NCBI GenBank assembly: GCA_003116995.1
Contig: BDSL01000068.1
Span: 1 to 64,000, forward strand
Direction: 5' to 3'
DNA length: 64,000 nucleotides
Origin: Yamagishiella unicocca
Lineage: Eukaryota; Chlorophyta; Chlorophyceae; Chlamydomonadales; Volvocaceae
The position numbers and the translations under genes are program-made. Positions 1 through 12,300 of this stretch are shown here, piece by piece (position 1 is the stretch's first letter; every line of letters begins with the position of its first letter). A model generated the notes under the pieces. That model saw nothing but the letters and a program-made list of their open reading frames with translations. It was not told the DNA's origin and did no database searches.

Positions 1-300
1 TGCAGCGGGAGTGGCGTTGCGGGGCCCGGCGGGATGCAGCGGGAGTGGCGTTGCGGCCCGGATGCAGCGGGAGTGGCGTTGCGGCCCGGATGCAGCGGGA
101 GTGGCGTTGCGGGGAGCGGGAGTGGCGTTGCGGCCCGGATGCAGCGGGAGTGGCGTTGCGGCCCGGATGCAGCGGGAGTGGCGTTGCGGCCCGGATGCAG
201 CGGGAGTGGCGTTGGCCGGGCCGGGGTGCGGCGGATGCAGCGGGAGTGGCGTTGCGGCCCGGATGCAGCGGGAGTGGCGTTGCGGCCCGGATGCAGCCCA
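1..300. repeat. 28-bp minisatellite in a CUL3 intron
   Basis: About ten near-identical copies of a GC-rich unit of about 28 bp (core GCAGCGGGAGTGGCGTTGCG) run from the window edge to position 300, in the intron after the last visible CUL3 exon. Some copies are shortened or carry small insertions (around 110 and 215), so the array is not fully homogenised. It creates long spurious open frames in three phases. Confidence 0.9.
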
Positions 301-351
301 GCTGCTGCCGCTTCACCCGCCTAGCCCCCGCCCCGTCGCCCCCTCCCCCAC

Positions 352-3300
352 CTGGCTCTTGAGCAGCTCCGTCTCCACCACCCGGGTGATCTTGGGCTCC
401 GTGGTGGCGTCCAGGTAGGCGGCGCAGCGCTCCTGCTCCTCGTGCAGCCGCTGCTCCGCCTTGCGCAGGTACTCGGGGCAGTCCGAGGTGGAGATGAAGT
501 CGTGGGCCTCCTTCTGCGCAGCGGTGGCACGGACGAGGCGAGGGAGGGCATGCGTGGGCGCACATGTGGAGGGGAAGAGGAGAGGAGGAGGAGGAGGAGG
601 AGGAGGAGGAGCCAACCGACGCCAACCCCGCCAGCTCGCTGCTCCAGCCCTGACCCCATGCACCTCCCACCCCGTGTTTCCAGCCCCACCACCAACTCAC
701 ACCGCCGCACCCCGCTAGACCCCCAGTGCGGCGCTCCCCTGACCTCCGCGAGCCAGGGGGCGCAGCAGCAGCCCCACCCCTTCACCTGGGCTGGGCCTCG
801 CTGGCACCTCCATCCCGCCTGCGTCGAGGTCTTCTCCCCCCAGCCTGGCCCCACCTCCCTCGCCCTCCCACCTCCCTCGCCCGCCGCTTGCAATTCCTGC
901 GCAATCCTCCCACCGTTCCCACAGGCTCCGTCCGCACTCACCCACTCACCCACCCGCGCCCCTAAATGAATGTACCAGGCGTTTCGTAATCGATTTGACT
1001 TTGTAAGTGCCGACCGACTTTGTAAGTGCCGACCTACAGGCTTCTCCTCGACCACACCCCAACGCTACCACCCCCGGGCCCCTCCCTCCCCCACCCCCGG
1101 GCCCCTCCCTCCCCCACCCCCGGGCCCCTCCCTCCCCCACCCCCGGGCCTCTCCCCCTCCCCCCCGCCCACCCTGTAGAACTCCGCCGCTGACACCAGGA
1201 ACGGCTTCTCGAAGTCCTCAACGTACACCGGGTGCCCCAGGTCCACCAGCATCTGGGTCACCGACTTGATCAGCCCGCGCTCAATCACCTCGCCCTGCAC
1301 AGCGGCCGGCAGCGGTGGCGGAGCGCGCGGAGGGGCGCGGGTTAGGGGCGCGGGTGAGGGGTGCTGGCTAGCAGCGGCGATCCCCAGAGCTGGCCGCCGG
1401 CCGCTGGCACTGCGCGCAACGTGGTACCCCGGCCTCCGAACTGCACCCCCACCACCACCGCTTTTGCGCCTGTACGCGACGGGGGCTTCCGCTGCACCAC
1501 GGCTTCCGCTGCACCACGGCTTCCGCTGCACCAGCACTCGTGTTCTTACGCGCCTGGGTGCCGGTCGTCCACGGGGCGGCCTCCACCCCAAGCGGAGTAC
1601 ACCGCCCCTGCAGCAGCTGAACCCCCCACCAGCCCTCCAGCCGCCCTAGCGGCCCCCTGCTGCTGTCCATGGCGCCTCGTGCGCTCTCCCAACATAGTTT
1701 CGGACTTATTTGCGCCACAACCATCTTCCACGGCCCTCCGACCTCCCATTGTGGACCCGCTGACTCCGCCCGCCCCCAGTCCCTGAGCTGCCGCCGTCCT
1801 TGAGCTGCCGCCGACCCTAAGCTGCCGCCAACCCCTCCTAGCCGGCAGCTAGCCAGTTACTCGCCCAACGAACGCACCACGGAGAAACGTGTCTCGCCTC
1901 TCAGTGGGCAGTAAACAACCCATGATAATCCCCACCTCGACGTTGCGACGGATTTGCATCACCACCTGTACCACCCCTCACCTTCCTTGCTTCCAGCGCA
2001 GCAGCGTCCGCAGCGCCTTTGGGAGCATGCATGGCGCTTGAAGCATGGCGGCGCTTCCTCGCTCTGCAGCCCTCCTCCCACCGGCCCCACCAGCCCGGCC
2101 CCGCTTTCTACGCCCCGTGTCGTGCCCGCCGGCCTCCTGGCGGGCCCCATCTTTCGTTACCTCATGTCGTCCGCCCCGCCCGTTCCTCGCTACCCCACCC
2201 ACCGCCAGCTAGGTTTTTCGCCTCCTCCACCTGTAGTGTCTTATACACGGGTTTCTTCGCCATCCTCCCTAAAACCCCGAAGGCTATGCACTAGCTACAC
2301 TTCCCATGTCGAGTAACCGGTTCTTTTCTGTAACCCCTCCCAACACGTATGCACCAAACGGGTTCCTAATCGGCTTCCTAGTACACGGGCTTTCCTCGCG
2401 ACCCTCTCCCTCCCCCACACCTCGCTTAGTCAGCCGTGAGTTTGCGGATTCTCTTGTACTTCCCCCCCCCCACCTGGCGCTCCTTGAGGATGAGGTGCGT
2501 CAGGATCGACAGCAGGCGCTCCGAGATCGGGCGGTTGCGAACCACGTTATCGCGCCACAGCTCCAAACCCAGGGCGAACACGGGCGTCTTCTGCTGCTGT
2601 ACGACGAACGTGCGGTCCATGTACTGCGGGGTGGTGTACGGATGCGGAGAGTGGCGCGCGACCAGGCAGGCGAGACGATGGTGGAGGGTCTGACTAATAA
2701 GGCCGGTGCCGCAGGAATGGGTATTCATTGCAAGGACTGACTATGCGCGTGCTCTTGCACTCGCTTTGGTGTTGCTCCGGTGTTGCTCTGGTGTAAGGAT
2801 GTAAGCGCCTGATGCTTACCATCAGAATGTCGCGGATCATTTGCGTGGACTTGTTGTGCTCGTCCCATCGCTTTTTGAGCTCCTTTAGGAAAGGCGAGCC
2901 CTCCTTCCCCTCGATCTTGCTAGCAATGTCCGTCAGGTGCGTCGTGAGGGTGGAGATGAGGCCGTCGTACAGGCGAGGCCCATACTTATGGAGAACCATA
3001 TTGTAGGCGTTTCTGCAGGGGCAACGGCGGGTGGTGGCACGCGTGTGTATGGCGCCAGCCGATGTCGCCGATACCCCTACACGCTTTCCAGCCGTAATGT
3101 TTGTCGGCCGGCCCAGGCGCACCCGTACCTGTACAGCTCCTCAAAGCTGAGGCCGCTTGCGTTCTGGTTATGAATTTCCCGGATGGCGTCCTCAAGCACC
3201 TTCCAGGTTTTGTCTGCACGCAGCACGTATGTCGACATCAGGACAGTGGCATCCAAGGCGTCCGGATTGGAATACCATAGCCCTAATTACGCAGTCTACC

Positions 3301-3375
3301 CTATGCCGCACCCGCATAGTGTGGGTCGACACTGATAGGGTGCCGAAATGGCTCAATTTTAATCTGCATGGACAT
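352..3375 (-). CDS. CUL3: cullin-3, N-terminal part (continues past the left edge)
   Basis: Scaffold of a CUL3-RING E3 ubiquitin ligase; the N-terminal cullin repeats bind BTB-domain substrate adaptors. Six exons (-): 3375-3312, 3213-3129, 3012-2820, 2623-2474, 1294-1172, 513-352. They join in phase to 777 nt (259 aa) with no stop. Seen: start MSMQIKIEPFRHP, then VDPHYADKTWKVLEDAI, SGLSFEELYRNAYNMVLHK, WDEHNKSTQMIRDILMYMDR, and TEPKITRVVE at the end of the last exon. These follow plant and animal CUL3 line by line and separate it from CUL1 and CUL4. The first exon holds the short N-terminal extension characteristic of CUL3. A second in-frame ATG (3369) lies two codons downstream of the first. 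The neddylation and RBX1-binding C-terminus lies outside the window. Intron 4 is long (2473-1295). Head-to-head with NUP160. Confidence 0.95.
1069..1150. repeat. 22-bp C-rich tandem repeat plus purine tract in CUL3 introns
   Basis: Three to four copies of CCCCGGGCCCCTCCCTCCCCCA stand just downstream, in transcription sense, of CUL3 exon 5. A separate (AGG)n tract lies at 576-612. Another intronic repeat, three copies of GGCTTCCGCTGCACCAC, is at about 1484-1531. These are ordinary low-complexity intron content. Confidence 0.8.
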
Positions 3376-4070
3376 TACAAAGCTGATGAGTTGCATCGCA
3401 GCGACAGCACGTGCCAGAGTAAGGTCATACCGGGCCTCCTTTCTTCATGGGACTTCAGCGAGATGCCGAGATTCGCTCCTCCTTCCCACGGGTGTCAGCC
3501 CTCCAGGCTGGCCACCCAGAAGCTGAACAGGTAACAAGCTACGTGCCCTTAATATTTGGCGTGGCTAATCCAAAATAACGCCACACGTCGCCTGTTCCGC
3601 GCTCCAGAAACAAAGGTCGGGCGACCTGCTCCTTTAACAACGCAAAATCACTGCCCCCTGCCTAGCTTATGTGGGTAGGTTGCGCGTATCGATCGAAAGT
3701 TCAGAGGGGATGTCAAGTGTCAAGGGTCGAGGCAGCAGCAAATAGCCAAAGTGCCAGGGCAGGGAGCAGCGAACTTTTCAGGTGTAAACTAATGCATTGT
3801 ATCTGATGCAACTTCGCAAGCCTCCGTCACATCGACCGGTAATACGATACGGCATTAAGGCAAATGGAGGGAAAGAATTCGATGCACATATGCGATCCAT
3901 GCGGAAGGTAACCACTAGTGCAATCAAGTACAGTAGCACAGCTGTAAACGGTGTTGTCGGAGGCGTATCCTCGGACTTGGATCGTTGTGCCGCCAAATCC
4001 GGCAATGCCCCGTTAAATGGTCCGACTCTAGCCGTGATGCCACGCACATGAGTGTCTGTAGGTAAGCACA
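3376..4070. promoter_or_regulatory. divergent promoter region, CUL3 / NUP160
   Basis: A 695-bp spacer between the start codons of the head-to-head CUL3 (-) and NUP160 (+) genes; both 5' UTRs and promoters must lie here. No convincing TATA box was seen. Just before the NUP160 start there are two very short upstream reading frames on + (ATG at 4036, closed after 4 codons; ATG at 4048, closed after 5 codons). They would lie in its leader if transcription starts upstream of them. Confidence 0.55.
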
Positions 4071-7000
4071 ATGAGCGGCCTCAACTCAGCTTTGCGTCAG
4101 GAGACCGCTTTTGTATACTCGGCTCAACCTCAACAGACGCTGACGCCGCCATGGGCCAGCCAGAGTTCAGGAAGCACCAATCCGTTGTACACTTTTACAC
4201 TGCAAAGCGTTGGTGGCGCGGTTTTCCTGCAAGAATGCGTTCCGGGTGCACAGCCGGAGCGCGGCATCCACTGGCAAATTGAGAACAGCACCACGGGCGC
4301 GCTGCACCTGACCGAGTTTACGGTCCATGGCGGGGCATCAGGGCCGCGCATGATGGTGGAGGCCGCCTTCCAGCTCTTCCCCGCGCTGGCCGCGACCGGC
4401 ACCAGCGACGGCCGATTGCTCCTTGCAGCCCTCCTCAGCAACGGCTATTTGCTGCACATGGAGCTGCGCTGCTCCCCCGCAGCTGACTCCGTCCTCGCAA
4501 GCCTCTCCTCAGCTAGCGTGCGACCGCTGGACCTGACGCAGCATCTCGCGCCGCTCGGCACGCCCACGTCGCTCTCCGCGACGCCCGACGCGGTGCTTGT
4601 GGGCGGCAGCAATGGATCCGTGCTCTGCATCCCCCTCGCGACGCTCGACGACGGCAACACCAGCCGCTGCTTCGAGCTGCGCGACAGCAGCTGGGCCCTC
4701 AGCAAGCTCATCCCCGGCGTCCTCTACCGCCCGCGCCAGCCCGCCGCGCTGGCCTGCGTCCCGATCACCGTGGCGCACCGCCAGATGCTGCTGGTGTCCT
4801 ACGACGACAGCATCCTGCGCGTTTTCAACGTCACCCGCCGCCAGCAGCTGGCCACCCTTGAGCTCGAAACACCCGGCGCCAGCCAAACGGCCCAAGGCGG
4901 CGGTTCGCGCCACATGGTCCCCACCTACATCGCGGCCGAAAACTCCCATCAAACCGCCGCTGGCGCCGTGACGGCCACGGCCGCCAATGGCCAGGGCGGC
5001 GGTGCCGCGGCGGCGGTGACGCTGGTTGTTCAGTTTGAGGCCACCGACACGCTTGATCGATACACGTACGCCTACACGTTATCCTCCACAGCTACTGGGC
5101 GGCTCAGCCTGACCAACGCGACGGAGCTGGCGGTGGAGGCGGGCGGGGTGGTGGCGGAGGCGCGGGTGTCGGGGGACACGGTGTGGCTGCTGGTCAAGTC
5201 GCAGGGCCGGGCGAAGGTGAGGCAGCGGGACCACAGCGAGGGGGGAGGCGCTGTGGTGGGCGAAGGGGTGCCGTTCCGCGGGCGGCCGAGGGGTCGACGA
5301 GGAAGAGGTGGGGGGAGCCCGTATCCCTCGGGGTTGCCTTGCGGGAACACTGGCACAGCCATCAATTGGCCGCCATGTGGGGGGCGATGCGGCGGAAGAG
5401 GGCGGCATGGTTGATGTAGCCGTGATGGGTTGGTAGGCGATGGAGCAAGGGAGCAGCAGCAGTTTGGGGGCTTGCCTGGGGAGCCCCGGCGGGCGCCTAC
5501 CTCTGCAGCTGTCGTGCATCGGCAACCCAGTCGGGCACAATTGCTGGCACTATCCGTTGTCCACCGTTTGAAGGGGCACCCAGCTCATCGACCAGGTGCC
5601 CAGCAGCGCGATGGAACGGCAACGCGAAGAAGGTCCCCACACTGCGAGGCTTTTTGCTGTCCCTGTGAGCGCCGGATGGCGGCGATTCTGAGAGGCACGT
5701 GGGTCCTCGCCTGCAGGTGCTGGGTTATAATCGCAGCAGCGGCGCGGTCCTGTCCAGCGCGGTGCTGGCGGAGGCGGCGGGGGAGCACTCGAGCTCGGCG
5801 TCGGCGGCCGGCGGGAACGGCTCCGAGGTGGACCAGGTGGGTTTCCCGGGAGTGCGGCGAGGTGCCACTGGGTCTGATCCGAAACACACCCAGCCGTAAC
5901 CCAATCCTTATCCTAGATGATCTTACACTCATCCCGTGCCCACCACCACCATCACCACCGCCGCCGCCGTCACCATCACCATCACCACCACCATCACCAC
6001 CGCCGTCACCATCACAATCACCAACACAATCACCACCACAATCACCACCACAATCACCACTGCCATCACCACCACAATCACCACCACCGCCGCCGCCGCC
6101 GCGCTGCAGGAGCTGTGGGAGTGGCTTCTGCAGGCCTTCCCCGGGGAGCTGTCCGCGGAGGGGCAGGTGTGCCAGCAGGTGCTCGTGCCCGGGCAGACGT
6201 GCAGGTGCGCGCGGGGGGCGGAACCTGGTGCACGTCGGGAGTGATGAGAAGACCCACATGCTACATGACATAGGAAGCGGAGGGTGGGGTGGCGAGAAGA
6301 CCCACATGCTGCACGACTTGCACGCGGGGGGCCGGTGCGTGTGCAGAGGTGTGTGAACCCAAACAAACAACCTGAACACCCGCGCGCTTGCATGTGCGGT
6401 CCCGGCGGCAGCCACGGTATGGCTTCTTCAGCCGACCCTTCTCCCTCCATTACCCACACCCACACCATCGGCAGCGCGCACCATTCCGTACCGTTGCCCA
6501 CACCCTCCCCCCTCTCGCGCCCAGTGCTGCTCGCCCCTGCGTCCTCTTCCCCCTCCCTCTTCCTTCCTTTCCCCTCTCGCGCCCAGTGCCTCTAGCCCCT
6601 GCGTCCTAGTCCCCCTCCCTCTTCCTTCCCGCCCCCCTGCAGGGCCTCCCTCCGCGACGCCCTGTCGTACCATGGCGCCCAGCTCATTTCGTCCGAGGTG
6701 GACTCGGCGCCGCACGGGGTGCTTCGGAGCTGGATGCAGGCGGCAGTCATGGCCATACAGCGCAGGTGCAGGGGCGGCAGGGACCTGGGGGCGGCTGCCT
6801 GCCTGGCTCATAACGCGCGCATGGCAGCGGTCGCATGCTAACACGGCAGCCCAAACCCACTCGTTGCTGAAGAGGGTTTTAGAGTTTTGGTGCTGCGTGG
6901 CGGGGTTTTTTCCACCTAAAAAAGCTAATGCCCCGCCGTTGCGCCCTGTCCTCACGTCCGCCAGGACCCCCACCGCGTCAACCCCCGAGTGCTGGCAGTC

Positions 7001-9266
7001 CTTCCTCGCCACCTACCGGGCCGCCTGGGCCCGCCGCCACCCGCCCCTGGGGCTGGTGCTGCACCGCGGCTCACCCGAGTGGCTGGGCCTGGCGCGGGGC
7101 GGCGCCGTGATGTGCGTGCTGCGCCGCGGCACCGGCGTCGAGGCGCTGCAGGGCGCCGATGCGGTGGGCTCCCTGGAGCTGCCGCCGCACCTGGATGCCG
7201 TACACCGCTGCGCGGCGGAGGCGGGCGCGCTGCTGGGGCCGCTGGCGCAGGAGGCGTGCCTGTCACTGCTGGTGGCGGGTGAGGCGGTTGCGGTTGGGGC
7301 CGGCGGCGGCGGTTGGGGACGGCGGCGGCGGTTGGTGGAGCTGCTCGGGTTGAGGCGGGGGCGGTACCTGCCCTAACGCGCGGAAGTGGAAGGGCGGCGG
7401 CGGGATGCGGGAGGGCATTAGGAAGGGCGGCGGATTGGAGGGAGGGGCTGCAGGCCCGCTCTGGGCCCGAACGCCCGACGCCCCAACTCAGGCTTCCTTG
7501 CACGTCTTGATAACATGTGTATTAAATTCTTAAAACCACGTCTGGCTGCTTGGAGGCCGCGCATATCAAGCAGCTGCATGTTGAATGAAAAATGCAAAAT
7601 GCGCTCCGTCGCCGCGACAGGTGTGGACCCGCTCGAGCGCATCGTGCCGCGCCTGTGTGAGCTGTGGTACGGCGGGCCGGCAACCAGCGGCGGCGGCGTC
7701 GGCGGCATGAGTGGGGGTGGCAGCATGGGGGGGGCCGGGGGCCGCGCCGCGGCACTGACGGACAGCGCGCGCGAGGCGCAGCAGCGGTGGCGGCAGCGGC
7801 GCCAGCAGCTCATCATCTCCATGGGACAGCGGCTGGGGGGCCTGAGCAACGCGGCCGCCGCCGTCCAGTGAGTTCCAGCGCCCGGCACCCCTCCCTCCCT
7901 CCCTCCCTTCCCCTACGTCGTGTAACCGGGTCTCCTGGCCATCCTCTCAATCCGCCGCGTAGTTGTGTTCCTTGGTCTGCTGCTATCAATGTCGGGGCCG
8001 GTGTGCTGACGGGGGCTCGATATGGGGTTTTGCGAGGCAGGCACTCAGAAAGCCTGCGCGCGGATAGCGTGCGACCTGCGTTATACGTGACAGGAACATC
8101 CCTGGTCCCTGCTCTCCCACCTCCTCCCGCTCCCGCCCCTCCTCCGTTGTCAATTGCACCCTCTTCCTCTCCATCCTTTCCCCCTCCCACGGGTCTTCCT
8201 CGAGCCCACCTCACATCCTTCACCACCAAATTCACCGGTCTCCTCGCAACCCCTTCCCGCCCCCACCCGTCTCCCACCCCCTTCCTCCCCCGAAGCTCCT
8301 ACCTGGGCATGTTGCGGCTGCTGGGCAGCACCGCGGCCGCCGAGCTGGCGGCAGTGGCTCCCCACGGACCCGGGGCCGCCGCCGCCATGCCCCCGAGCAA
8401 GGCCGCAGCCGCCTTCCTCGTATCCACGTGCCGCCAGGTCGGTACCCACCCAGCAACCCGGGGTTAGGGTTTAGGGTTTAGGCCGTAGGGTACCACATCG
8501 TGCCGGCTTAAGGCCCGCATGCCGAGTTCTGCCGACCGGTGGGCGAGGTCACTGAGCGCGGCCGGCGCCACTGGGGGATACGAAATCTAAAACCCTAAAA
8601 CCCCACACACCCCTGGCGCACCGCACACACCCCTGCCGCACCCCACACACCCCTCCAGCATCCATTTCGAAACGTCTCTCCTAAATGGTTTTTCTCGCAT
8701 CCACGGGTCTTCCTCGAAACCCCCCTGCGGCACCCCACCCACCCACCGCCGTGTGCAGGTCTCCCGCGCCGCCGCCGCCGCGTCTCGTGACGTGGCGCTG
8801 CTGCTGGGCCTGGTGGCGCAGCAGTGCGCGCTGGGTGCGGTGCCCCTGGAGCGCGGGGTGCTTGTGCGGCTGGAGGGCTCGCTGCTGCCGGAGGCGTGCG
8901 GGCTGCTGCGGCGCGCGGCGTTGGGGCTGTGGCTCACCGGGACGCCCTCCTCGCAGGGTGGGTGGGTGGGTTAGGGTGTTAGGGCTTTATGTTTTAGGGT
9001 TTTAGGAGGACGCGTGGGCCGACACGTGGACCGACACGTGGACCGACACGTGGGTTGGCACGTGGAGTGACACGTGGGTCGACACAGGGTGGGCGGGCAG
9101 GTGCGGTGTGGGAGCGCTGCATGAGCTGGGAAGGAAGCTTGGCGGGTTGGGACGGCTTCACGCTGGTGCTGCTGCATCTGCCGCGTTTGGGGGATTTGGG
9201 GTCACGCACGATCTGCGAGCCGTCGAAACCTCTGGAGGCCGCGCAGCAGCGCGCGGTCCTCACCCG

Positions 9267-9322
<56 letters not shown>

Positions 9323-12300
9323 CCCGCCATCGTCAGCGACTGCCTCCCTTCCTTCCGCGTGCATCTCAAAACGTCTGTTCTACTCGGTTTTTCTCTCGCA
9401 TCCACGCACGGGTCTTCCGCGAAACGCTTCCGCAGACGAGGCCACCGACATGGAGCCCGCCCTCACCGCACTGCGCCACCTGCGCCTGGGCAGCCCGACC
9501 GGCAAGAGGAACGCCGGGGAGGGGCAGGGGACCGCCGGAGGCGCATCAGCGGCTCCGCCTCCGCCTCCGCAGCCAGCCGGCACCTCCGGCGACGCCTCCC
9601 TAGCCGCGCGGCTGCTGCCCGCCTTCTGCGCGGCCTACTCGGGCGGCCGCGGCGGCCGCCTGGATCTGCTGACGGGCGCCGAGGCGGCCGGGCTGCTCTT
9701 CACCCTCTACCTGCAGTACGGTGGGTTCGAGGAAGACCCGTGGATGCCTGAAAAAACCGTTTAGGACAGACGTTTTGAGATGCATGCTGGAGAACTGGGT
9801 TGCAGTAGGGTGGGTGGGCAGCTCGGGGGGGGGCGAAGCGCGGCTCGCGGGTGTGGTGCTCGGGTTGATACACCGCCTCGGTGCCGGCAGCACTGCGCGG
9901 TGCAGGGCGAGGAACCGGCGACCATCGAACCCAACCCGTTTCTCACCCGCCAGCCTCCAACCTCCCGCCTCCCAACCTCCAACCTCCCTCTGTTTTCTAT
10001 ATCGTGTCTCCGGATCTCCTCGCCACCGGAGGTGGCTCCCCAGCCGTTGATGCCGTATGGGTCCGCTGCCCGCCCCCTTGAGCTCTTGGGATCAACCTCC
10101 ACTCGGCATCAGGCCGCCAACCCCCCTCCTTTCTGGCCCCCCCGCCTCAGCCCCCCCTCCTCCCCTCCCTCCCCTCGCTCGTCCTGACCCCTGGGCAACA
10201 ACAGGCGAGCAGCCGGGCGCGTCCATGGCGGCGCGAGTGCTGCAGCTGGGCTACCAGCTCTTCCAGGTGGGGAGGTCACGGGGTGGAGAGGGCACGAACC
10301 GCCGTGGCTCTGTCGTACATACAATCGTACACACGCACGCACGTGATTTGACACATTTTCGCCATTCCATTCGCTGGTGTTCCGTCGGGTGTGGCCAGCT
10401 GCTCCCGCCCTCGCTGAATCGTATACCCGCCACCCGACAGCTGTCCCCTCAAGGCATGTATCCTCCCGTCCTGTCCAACCTCGGGAAGCGTGCCCGCCGC
10501 CACCCTGTCGTGTAACCGGGTCTTTATGCCCCTTCCCCCCGTGAGGTCCGACGACCATGCGCCAGCTATCCTATCCGTGTCGCGTAACCAGTTTTTATGC
10601 CACCCCTTCTGCCATTCTCGCCCATCGCCCACCCCACGCATACTAGCCGCCCACACCCGCATTCGCCAACCACATTCGCCAACCACATTCGCCAACCACA
10701 TTCGCCAACCACATTCGCCAACCATACTCAGGCGGGTGAGTACGGCAACCTGGCGGAGCTGGCCGCCCTGGCGGGCGCCACCGGCAGCTCCGAAGCCGGG
10801 CCCCACTTCCTCCGCGGTCTGGGTATCACGTGCGCACTGGCCCTGGAGCGGCAGCAGCTCGCCGCGCAGCAGCCGGCGGCGGCGGCGGCGCAACAATACG
10901 GTGGCGGCGGCGGCGCTCCGGCGGCGGCGCTGCGGGCGGAGCGCATAGCGGAGGCTGCGGGCTGCTTCTTCCGTGCGGCGGCGAGCCTGGCCTCAGGTGG
11001 GGTCTTGGGCGCTGGGGGAGGGACCTGGCTGGGGGTGGGGGGGTGGCATAAAAACCGTTGACGCGAAAAGGACAGGACAGGATGGGGAGGGGGGGCCGGT
11101 TGGGGACTGCAGCGCAAGCGTCCTGGGGGCGGCAGGGGAAGCCGTGTGTCCGCCCCCGGCGGGTCCAGCCGCCGTCTTCCTTCTCACCACGCGGAGATGA
11201 GAAACACCCGCGCTCCGACACCAGACGAAACCAAATGAAACCAAACGAAACCAGTAGAAACCAGTAGAAATCAGTAGAAACCAATAGAAACCAACCCCCC
11301 GCAGAGGCCGGAGACACGCTGCGCACCATCCTGCGGGACCTCCGGGCCGAGCTGGCGGGAGGGGGCAGCCAGCTGACCGCGCAGGAGGCGGCGCCGACCC
11401 ACGGGTCGGCGGCGGCCGCCGCCGCAGGCGCCGGCGGCGCTGCGGGCTCGCAGCAGCAGCAGCGGCGCGAGGTGGCTCTGCTGCAGCTGCACTTCTGCGA
11501 GGCGGTCATGCAGCTGTTTGAGCGGGAGGGGGCGCCGGAGGGCGCGGTCATGTTCGCCGCCGCGGCCCTGGAGCACCTGCGGACAGCTTACGGGTGGGTG
11601 GCTGCGGGGTTACCGAAAAGAGTAAGGTACTCGACGCGGGGCGTGTTTGTGTGTGTGTATGTAAGAGGGGCGGTGTGGTGCGGGGCTGGCTGGTGTGGTG
11701 TGATGTGTTGAGACGCAGCTGAGCCGGTGGTGCGGTGTGGGGGCTCGCCGGCAGGCAGGCAGCCTGGGTCGGAGGCTTGGAACCGCCAGCGGGGGGTGCG
11801 TCAGCGGGGTCGGTCCGCGTCGTCGCCGAGCCTGATGCCGACCCGCGGGTCGGTCCTCCTCCCTGTCCCATCGCCTCACTCCAGGAGCACCACCACGGAC
11901 CCAGCCTCAGGCCAGGTGGCCGCCGAGGAGGCCGCCGCGTTGCTGCTGCCCGGGGAGGGGGACCTGGTGCACGACGCCGCCGCCGGTCCCGCGGCGGCGC
12001 GCGCGGCGCGCGAGGGGCGGCTCTGGAGCAACATCTACTCGTACTGCGTCGAGATGCGCCAGTACGACAGGGCCTATGCCGCGCTGCTGGCCAACCCGCT
12101 GCCAGCCGCCCGACTGCAGAGCCTGAGGCACCTGGTGCACGTGCTGGCGCAGGAGCGGCAGCTGCAGGTGCGGGGGAGGGGGCGGGAGGGGGTTGCAAGG
12201 GTAAACCCGTGTACGGAAGAGAAAACCGGGAGGGGGAGAGGGGGGGTGGGCGTTCGGGTTTTAGGGTCTGGGTTTGGGACGGGGTTTGGCGGCTTGAGAG

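Noticed and set aside
1..418. Three overlapping open frames at the left edge
   Set aside because: They read through a 28-bp minisatellite in a CUL3 intron; repeat artefacts.
3129..3238. CUL3 starting at the ATG at 3238 (MSTYVLRADKTWK)
   Set aside because: An upstream exon (3375-3312) reading MSMQIKIEPFRHPISVDPHYA joins in phase through a better acceptor at 3214 and restores the CUL3 N-terminal extension.
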